Assembly: GCA_049294415.1 (NCBI GenBank)
Contig: JBAQCS010000051.1
Span: forward strand, 1 to 14,915
Length of the DNA: 14,915 nucleotides
Direction: 5' to 3'
Source of the DNA: JAEZRQ01 sp049294415
Lineage (GTDB): Bacteria; Patescibacteriota; Patescibacteriia; Patescibacteriales; UBA12465
In this document: piece by piece, positions 1-7,700 of the stretch
How positions within the stretch are numbered: position 1 is the first letter of the stretch
Layout of the letters: each line of letters opens with the position of its first letter
The notes under the pieces: generated by a model
What the model was told of the DNA's origin: nothing
The model's database searches: none
Seen by the model: only the letters and a program-made list of their open reading frames with translations
Made by a program: the position numbers and the translations under genes

Positions 1-869
1 GCATAAGTCACTTCTTCGTGCCCCGCCTCTTTACAAATTATAAGACCAATAGCATCTTGTTCAAAAACATATTGTTTATTGTTACGATAATAACCCAAGT
101 ACTTATTCATTTGACCAACATCGCGACTATCTAATTTACCTTTTTTCAAATCTACTAAGACAACACATGGAATACCGCGATGATACAAGACTAAATCAAT
201 AAAATGCTTTTCATTATCTATTAAAATTGGGACTTGCCGACCTAAAAACATAAAATCAGGACCTAATTCTTTTAGAAATAATTCAATCTTATTTATTATT
301 TTTGACTCTAATTCTTTTTCTTGATGGGTTGGATTAATAGTTAAAAAGTCTAGATTATAAACTGGTTTAAAAATGTTTTGAATATTAGTGAGAGCCGGTA
401 AAGCGGTTTTAAAAGTATTTTTTATTTCTTGGTTATCGGTTTTTTGATATAATTGGTTTTTTATTTGTTTAGTCAATTCTTTAACTGACCAGGAATTGTT
501 TGTTGTTTTGGTTTCATAAAATTTTCTTTCTTGTTCATTTTCTATTTGAATTAACTCCACATAATGTGTCCAACTTAATTGTCCGGTCAGCGACCGGACA
601 ATTGGATAACACTTATAAAATCTGATAATTTCAGATAACCTTTGCTTTCTAATATTTAAATCAATTGCTAAATTATTAACTAAATACTTACCATAGTCAG
701 CCCTATCTTGATATTTTAATTCTTCTCTAACTATTCTTTCGCCCATTTGCCAGCGAGTTTCTACTAAAATATTATCAACTACTTTGTAAGCTTGATATTG
801 CCCTTTTTCTATAATCCCACGTAGTTCTTGCAATAAATTATGGTAATTATTGTTTTTTATTTTTTCCAT
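1..869 (-). CDS. DUF1016/YhcG-type PD-(D/E)XK nuclease family protein, C-terminus cut by the window edge
   Basis: An open frame starts at ATG 867-869 and runs off the window after 289 residues with no stop. The N-terminal half (about residues 10-135) matches the DUF1016 N-terminal domain, including R.LSEIIRFYK and the conserved QLSWTHYVEL segment (98-107). The C-terminal half (about 165-289) looks like the restriction-endonuclease-like domain: FIDLVLYHR holds Asp225, and VLVDLKKGK holds Asp240 and Lys242, followed by VGQMNKYLGYY with Gln253. Asp240 stands where most relatives have Glu in an ELK motif. The family is about 330-370 residues long, so some C-terminal residues are missing. Its cellular role is unsettled; members occur near mobile elements and restriction systems. 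It is separated from the cupredoxin gene by a terminator, so it probably has its own promoter. No Shine-Dalgarno is visible. A 12-bp perfect palindrome lies inside the gene. Confidence 0.85.
   Translation of the reverse strand, partial: MEKIKNNNYHNLLQELRGIIEKGQYQAYKVVDNILVETRWQMGERIVREELKYQDRADYGKYLVNNLAIDLNIRKQRLSEIIRFYKCYPIVRSLTGQLSWTHYVELIQIENEQERKFYETKTTNNSWSVKELTKQIKNQLYQKTDNQEIKNTFKTALPALTNIQNIFKPVYNLDFLTINPTHQEKELESKIINKIELFLKELGPDFMFLGRQVPILIDNEKHFIDLVLYHRGIPCVVLVDLKKGKLDSRDVGQMNKYLGYYRNNKQYVFEQDAIGLIICKEAGHEEVTY
577..603. repeat. Perfect 12-bp inverted repeat inside the DUF1016 gene
   Basis: AATTGTCCGGTC (577-588) is followed by a 3-nt loop and its exact reverse complement (592-603). 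It is the most GC-rich short stretch of this AT-rich gene. It encodes residues about 89-98 (IVRSLTGQL), just before the conserved LSWTHY motif, so it keeps the frame. It could be a small in-frame palindromic element or a chance product of codon use. Confidence 0.75.
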
Positions 870-875
870 AAAAAT

Positions 876-902
876 AGACTTAAATTATTAATAATTAAGT
901 CT
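876..902. promoter_or_regulatory. Near-perfect AT-rich palindrome upstream of the DUF1016 gene
   Basis: AGACTTAA (876-883) and TTAAGTCT (895-902) flank the palindromic core TTATTAATAA, with one unpaired A. It lies 7-33 bases upstream of the ATG, where a promoter or operator would be expected. I see no convincing -35/-10 pair here. It may be an operator, for example for autoregulation, or just an AT-rich hairpin. Confidence 0.3.
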
Positions 903-936
903 AACAAAACCGAGCTGAATTTTTGATAAAGACAAA

Positions 937-964
937 AAAAGACACGAACTAAACCGTGTCTTTT
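937..964 (-). terminator. Rho-independent terminator after the cupredoxin gene
   Basis: On the minus strand a 10-bp perfect stem (AAAAGACACG / CGTGTCTTTT) with an 8-nt loop is followed by a run of seven T. It starts 22 bases after the cupredoxin stop codon. No terminator lies between the giant protein gene and the cupredoxin gene, so it probably ends transcripts of both. Confidence 0.85.
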
Positions 965-985
965 AAGAATTTATTTGGAAATCTA

Positions 986-1663
986 TTATTTAACAATCAT
1001 CTTACCAACCTCACCTTTAGCAGCGTGATCAGGAGAAGCACAACTAAAAGTATAAGTACCGGCAGTAGTTGGAGCGTTGAAGGTAATAGCCTTAGTTTGG
1101 CCAGGGCCAACCAAGATAGCAATAGCACTTAAGCTAGCATCATCAAAAGCAATCACATGAGAAAAATCATCAATACCAGTTAAAGAAAAGGTAGTTGGAG
1201 CACCAACTTTAGTAGAAAATTCAGCTGGGCTAAATTTATCATTACCTACATTAACGTTAACAACACCCTTTGGTAACTCAGCTTTGTCTAAAAAGCCAGT
1301 TTGTTTTGGAGCTGTTGGAGCCATTGGTAAAACTACGTTCTCAGTGACCACACCAGTTTCAGTTACCACTTTGTTATCAGGAGTAATAGCGTTAGCGCCT
1401 TCAATTACTACTTTAGCACCTTCGATATTAGGAATTTCTACTGGAGTTAATTCTTCATCATTAGCAGGAGTGGAAGCATCAGCCACATCTGGAGTAGCAG
1501 TCGCTTGCTCTTGATTTGGTTGATTTTGTGTAGTTGGAGATTGTTTTTTCTGACCAGCTAAAACCACAATCACAGCAACAATGATAACAAGCAAAACAGC
1601 AGCTAAGATAAGTTGCATTTGCTTAGTCATACCGCCTTTTTTTTCTTTGACTTGATTTTCCAT
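986..1663 (-). CDS. Membrane-anchored cupredoxin (plastocyanin-like copper protein)
   Basis: This 225-residue protein has a charged N-terminus, one transmembrane helix (about 17-37), a Pro/Thr/Gln/Asn-rich linker (about 40-135) and a C-terminal cupredoxin domain (about 136-225). The type 1 copper ligands are all visible: His169 in DFSHVIAF, then Cys208 in TFSCASPDH, His213 and Met222 in the order C-x4-H-x8-M. The helix lacks a clear signal-peptidase site, so the protein is probably tethered with the copper domain outside the cell. Cupredoxins carry single electrons or bind copper; no partner oxidase or reductase is in the window. The gene lies 47 bases after the giant surface protein, with its own candidate promoter. 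No Shine-Dalgarno precedes ATG 1663; Met12 is an alternative start but would remove charged residues that help orient the helix. Confidence 0.85.
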   Translation of the reverse strand: MENQVKEKKGGMTKQMQLILAAVLLVIIVAVIVVLAGQKKQSPTTQNQPNQEQATATPDVADASTPANDEELTPVEIPNIEGAKVVIEGANAITPDNKVVTETGVVTENVVLPMAPTAPKQTGFLDKAELPKGVVNVNVGNDKFSPAEFSTKVGAPTTFSLTGIDDFSHVIAFDDASLSAIAILVGPGQTKAITFNAPTTAGTYTFSCASPDHAAKGEVGKMIVK

Positions 1664-1689
1664 AAAGTTATTTTTAAAGTTATAAATTA

Positions 1690-1718
1690 ATTATAGTCTT
1701 TTTTTGTTTTTTATTCAA
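1690..1718 (-). promoter_or_regulatory. Candidate sigma-70 promoter for the cupredoxin gene
   Basis: On the minus strand TTGAAT (1718-1713) and a consensus TATAAT (1695-1690) are separated by 17 bases. The -35 overlaps the last codons and stop of the upstream giant gene. The start site would be near 1683, about 20 bases before the ATG. The -35 matches only four of six consensus bases, so read-through from upstream is also possible. Confidence 0.5.
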
Positions 1719-4700
1719 TAACAAAGCCAGCTTTTTCAGTTTGATTAAGTGCCTTAGTTGGCCAACTCTTCCAATCAACACGACGACCAGATAAACGATA
1801 GTGAACTGATACCGCTCTATCGGCTTTGAAGATAATCTTATTATCTTTGATAGAAGAATAAACTTGAGCAAAACCGCCGTAAGGAGTAATTAATACTTCT
1901 ACATTCTTATCAGAGAAATCAACGGTATGGCGCCAAACCCACAAGTCGCTACCAACTTCTATGGTATCAAAATCAATAACATATTCTCTAACTCCATCAG
2001 TTGAACTCTTAGCTTTAATATCAGCGCGACCAGTGTATTCTTCTTTAACACCACCAGCAATAGATGGAGCAAAAGTAGAATAATTAGTACCTTTAATATT
2101 GTATAAAGGATCGATGGTGTTAACTGTTAACTTATTGATATTTAAAATATCATTGCCACCCATATTCAAATCACCAGTCAAACTACCGCCTGCTAATGGT
2201 AAATAATCACCAGTAATACTACTAGCAAAAGTGGCAAGTGGTGTGCTGTATAAAGTACCAGTATTATCAGCCATTACTACAACGTTACCAGCGGCACCTA
2301 ATAGAGAGTGGGTTGTGGCTAGAGAATTACGAAGAGAACCTGAGACGTCTAATTTAGTGCCTGGGTTAGTGATGCCAATACCGACGGAACCTCCGCCTAA
2401 ATTAAGTATTACATTATTTCCTAAATCATTAATATGAAGAGGTAAAGATGAGTGACTTTGTATCCAACTATAGGTAGTATTACCACCTATCTTTAAATTA
2501 GTACCGCCAGATGTTCTTAATTCTAATACTCCAGCACCAGAGGCATCATCTCCTCCTAATATAGATAGTTTTGTATTTGGAGTAGTACCAATACCAACGT
2601 TACCAGAAGAATTCCAAATACCTGAACCAGGAAAATTTACATTTCCAGCTGCAACGCTCATTGTTTGAGCCCCATTGGAATAAATAGTTGTATAATATCC
2701 AGATGGATTAATTCCACCTATTCGTAGTTCGCCACTATTTACGTTACCTTTAATCGCAAAATATTCACTATTAAGATATGTTAATGACATGCCTATCCAA
2801 TTACTAGCTGATGATTGCGTATTAACTTTAATTAAATTATCTCCAGACGCTACATTTAGATGCAATAATGAAGTTGGATTAGTAGTTCCAATCCCGACGT
2901 TGCCGCTACTTCTATCCCATGTCATTAAATTAGAAGCGACTCCTTCATTCATTCGATCTATAAATAATTTTCCATCTACTAACTGATCTAACTTAAAATC
3001 AAAGCCTGAATCAATGTTGTTACTCTGACGTAATGCCAATGCTGGAGCAACAGAATCATCAGAAGCGTTTATCTGTAATTTTCCTTCTGGCGCCGTCGTT
3101 CCAATCCCAACATTTCCAACTCCAGCATCGCCATTCCAAATATTTCCATTTTTAGTTCCACCCCATAAACTATTTGCACTAGTAAAAGTTGCAAGTGGAG
3201 TGCTATATAAAGTACCAGTGTTATCAGCCATGACAACTACATTACCAGCTGCGCCTAACAAAGAATGCGTTGTGGCTAGAGAGTTACGAGAAGAACCAGA
3301 CACATCTAACTTAGTGCCTGGGATAATACTACCTACACCCACATTGCCTCCTAAAAAGACTGCATGTCCTTCAGCCGAAAGAGAAAAAGGTCCCTTACCA
3401 GTTCTTTGGCCGTTGAATATTTGAACGTTAGCTAATTTAGCTGTTGTTTCCCCTGATTGTGGTGCTGTAGCTGTAATTCTAATCCATTGTCCAGAACCAC
3501 CTAGAACACTATTTTTATAATATAACGCTGAAGTGTATCCAGTTACATTTTCAACTGTTGACCAAGAAACTCCATCGGCACTAGCTTCAACTAAAAAATT
3601 AGCTGGTAATTTATTTCCGCCACCTGCTGGAAAATTGTGAACATTAGCTGCTGTAAATGACATACCGGCATAAGTCCACCACCCCCTAGTATTAAAAGTA
3701 ATTGTTGCTGGAAAGCTAGGGATATCCCAATAACCGCGTCCATTTTTAGCAGTAGGACCACCATCTACTAAAGTTCCAGCTGTAACAGTTATATCCGCCG
3801 CTTGAGCAACATCGCTTTGCCCTGCCACTTCAATAATATTGCCGGCTACAATACTAGCACTTACTCCATCATTAGCACCGACTTCTAATGTAGCACGGGG
3901 ATTATTTGTTCCAATTCCAACATTGCCACCTTGCTGAATTGTAACTCTATCATTACCAATGGTCTGAAAAATCAAATCTCCAGCTTGTGAACCAGTCTGT
4001 CTGTTTACAATTGATGCTTGATAAGGATTTCCATCGGTTCCTTTTGTGCTCAACAATAATCTTGTATTCGAGCCTGCGTCATAAGCTGTATTTTCAATAA
4101 ATGCCGTCACATCATCAGCGGAAGCTGATTTTGAAATATGTAATAATTCACTTGGTGCCGTCGTCCCAATTCCGACGCTACCAGAAGGTGTTAGGGTCAT
4201 CACCGCATTTGCTGGACTCGCACCTGTCTGATCTAGGGCATTGTTCAATGCAAAAATCATGTTTCCCCTGGAATAGCTAGTTCCAAGACTTTGAAAAATA
4301 ATCGCACCTTTAGTATTTGCATCTTCGCCAGAAAATCCAATCCCCCCCCAACCATTTAAGTTATTTGCTGCAGCTGATTGCACTTTCAATGTAAATTGAT
4401 TATAGTTTGCATCGTTGATGTGAAGTTTTGCCCCTGGCCCTGTTACCCCAATTCCTACATTTCCAACACCAGCATCACCATTCCAAATATTTCCGTTCTT
4501 AGTCCCCCCCCATAAACTATTAGCACTAGTAAATGTTGCAAGTGGTGTGCTGTATAAAGTACCGGTATTATCAGCCATTACTACTACATTACCAGCTGCG
4601 CCTAATAAAGAATGGGTTGTTGCTAATGAATTACGGAAAGAACCAGCAACATCTAATTTAGTTCCTGGGTTAGTAATACCAATGCCCACATTACCAGTTG

Positions 4701-7700
4701 ATAATAATCTCATTGATTCCGTAGAACCTGGACGAAATGTAATATCATCGTCCGATTGAATAGTGCTTGCATCAGAAATTTTACCGAAGTAACCATTATT
4801 TGTTCCGTTACTAACTTCTATGTATGTATTTCCAGTTCCAGCTACATGTAATTTTTGTCCGGGATTAGTTGTTCCAATCCCAACATTACCAGAAGAACGC
4901 ACCGACATAATATCTCCAGCACCTCCAGAGCTGGAAATATTTAAATAATTTCCAGATTGTCCTGCTGCTCCTTTTATTTCTGTTACTATTTTAGAAGCTG
5001 TTCCGCTAACATTATTTACAGAGAATTGAGTATTACCAATAGCACTAGCAATATGTACTCCATTTGTTTCAGTACCGATTGTTAAATCTTGTCTTGTTTG
5101 AGATAAAACATTAAAACCATCAATACTACCAGAGGCAAATCTAGTACCAGCTCCAGATTCCGTATCAGCAAAAACAAATTGCCTATTTCCAGCTAAATTA
5201 TAAGAAAGATAAAGACCAAATCCATTAACATCATCACCAGTATTAGCTAAAGACTTGCCAGTAATACGAACTGCTGGAGTTGAATAATTATCGGATGTTT
5301 TTAAAATGTGTAAACTAGCCGTTGGAGCTGTAGTTCCTATACCCACATTTCCCACTCCAGCATCACCATTCCAAATATTTCCATTTTTAGTTCCACCCCA
5401 TAAACTATTAGCACTAGCAAAAGTTGCTAGTGGAGTGCTATATAGTGTACCTGTATTATCGGCCATCACAACAACGTTACCAGCCGCACCTAATAAAGAA
5501 TGGGTGGTGGCAAGTGAATTTCTAAAACTACCAGAGATATCCAATTTAGTTCCCGGGTTAGTTAGACCAATTCCAACGTTGCCAGCAGCAGCATTAAAAT
5601 ATGTTAGACAACTACCTGTACCGCCATTACTATCAGTACAAATTTGAACTGTTGGATTATTAGAAGCATAAGCATATAATTTAACAGAGCCATGACTTAC
5701 CCCGGTAAAACCGCTAAATAGGGCCCCCGTTCCTCCACTTCCAGGGGAATCACCAATCTGAAGGTTTCCTCCAGGCCCAGTCGTTCCAATTCCGACATTA
5801 CCACTTGAATTTATAACCATTCTACTTGTGCCGTCCACAGAAAACTCCATACCAGAATTAGAAATACCAACAATACCTGCACTAATACTGGAATAGTTAC
5901 TTGTATCTGTATTTGTCATCTTAATACTACTTCCACCACCTCCAACAATAGATCCTAATGGACCAGCAATATTTAATCTGGCACTTGGCCCAGTTGTTCC
6001 AACCCCTATATTTCCTCCATTTAAAATTCTCATTCTTTCTTGAACACTTCCACCCGTTGTTGTGTAAAATGCTAAAGCAGTTTCAGCACCTGATGATTGA
6101 GACTGAATAGCTGCAATTTGTGCACTACCAGTAACCGTCAATGTCCCACCATTATTGGCATAACCATAAGAAACTGCACCTGAGCCAAAACCCAAAGCAC
6201 TAACTTTTGGAAAAGTGCCAGTATTATTATTGTGCCCCAAATACATATCAGTTCCGTTGTCTGAATAAACAGCTAGATTATGTCCCGGATTAGTTGTTCC
6301 AATTCCCACATTCCCCGCCCCAGCATCACCATTCCAAATATTCCCATTCTTAGTACCCTTCCAAAGATCTAAACTATTAGAACTAACGAAAGTATCAATC
6401 GGAGAACTATATAAAGTACCAGTGTTGTCAGCCATGACAACAACGTTGCCAGCAGCACCCAATAAATTATGGGTAGTTGCTAGAGAGTTACGCAAAGAAC
6501 CAGCGACATCTAATTTTGTGCCTGGATTTGTTAGTCCAATTCCGATATTTCCAACACCTGTGCCGTTATTAACAATCGTAAGACGAGGAGTACTTACACC
6601 ACCAAATTGAATATTTGGTGGCACGCCACCAATGTTGCCATCATAATCAGCTCCAAATAATAAATTATTATAAGTTGGATAATAAGCTCTTACGTAACCT
6701 GACTGAGTGGCAGCAAAAGAATTGTTAATTTCAAAAGCTGGAAATTCGCTCACAGCATTATTATCAACCTTATTAGATGGTCTATTAACAATTATATTTC
6801 CTCCAACAATCTGTAATTTGCCATAGGTTGGATTAGTCGTCCCAATTCCTACATTTCCACCATTAGTCCAAGTTAAAACGGATGTACCTAAAGTATCAAA
6901 AGCTGTTGTTCCATTATAACCAAGGGACCATTTTCCAGCAGCATTATTTTGTATCAACCCCCAACCAGCACTTGAATGATTCAAAACTATTTGCGGAGCA
7001 TTAGTTTCATAACTTAATAATTGGGTTTCAGCAGCTGAAACTCCTTCAACATGCAATTTTTGAGATGGATTAGTTCTACCAATGCCCACATTACCAGCCC
7101 CAGCGTCACCATTCCAAATATTTCCATTCTTAGCACCCTCCCAAAGATCTAAACTATTAGAACTAACGAAAGTTGCTAGAGGTGTGCTATATAAAGTACC
7201 AGTATTATCAGCCATAACAACGACATTGCCAGCCGAACCTAATAAAGTATGAGTAGTAGCCAAAGAATTTCTAAAACTACCAGTTACATCAAGTTTAGTT
7301 CCAGGGGATGCGTTACCAATGCCGACATTGCCCCCGGGTTTTATGTATAATCTTGATGCTGCGCCTTCAACAATCTCAAAATTTCCATCTTCAGCCGTTG
7401 AAATATAACTTCCAAGCCTCCAAGCGTTTCCACCTGAGGTAACAAAATTTATAGCGCCTCTAGCTGAAGCACTTGAAGTTTCTATATTAAATTCTGGAAA
7501 TGCACTTTTAATATTTAATATACTATTCGGATTTGTCGTTCCAATTCCAACATTACCATTTGCATTAATTAAAAGTTTGTAATCAGATAACCCTCCGATA
7601 TAACTTCCAACACCAAATATCGGACGATTGACTAAAGCTGAACTAGAATTGCGACCATCGATAGAAATGGCTGGTAATTTTCCAGCAAGATCAGCATCCA

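Noticed and set aside
1284..1514. Plus-strand open frame over the cupredoxin gene
   Set aside because: Antisense shadow of the linker region of a well-supported gene.
1680..1871. Minus-strand open frame overlapping the 3' end of the giant gene
   Set aside because: It lies out of frame inside the giant gene, whose reading frame and domain content are clear; no start signal.
1711..2361. S74 peptidase / intramolecular chaperone at the fibre C-terminus
   Set aside because: The typical S74 Ser-Lys region is not visible; the C-terminal domain has a different pattern.
2231..2437. Plus-strand open frame antisense to the giant gene, with look-alikes at 3200-3424, 4547-4759, 5306-5647 and 6422-6610
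   Set aside because: They resemble each other only because they are antisense shadows of the repeated module; no promoter or ribosome binding site, and codon pattern follows the minus-strand gene.
2221..7302. CRISPR-like or mobile repeat array
   Set aside because: The repeats are coding, in frame, irregularly spaced and diverged at synonymous sites.
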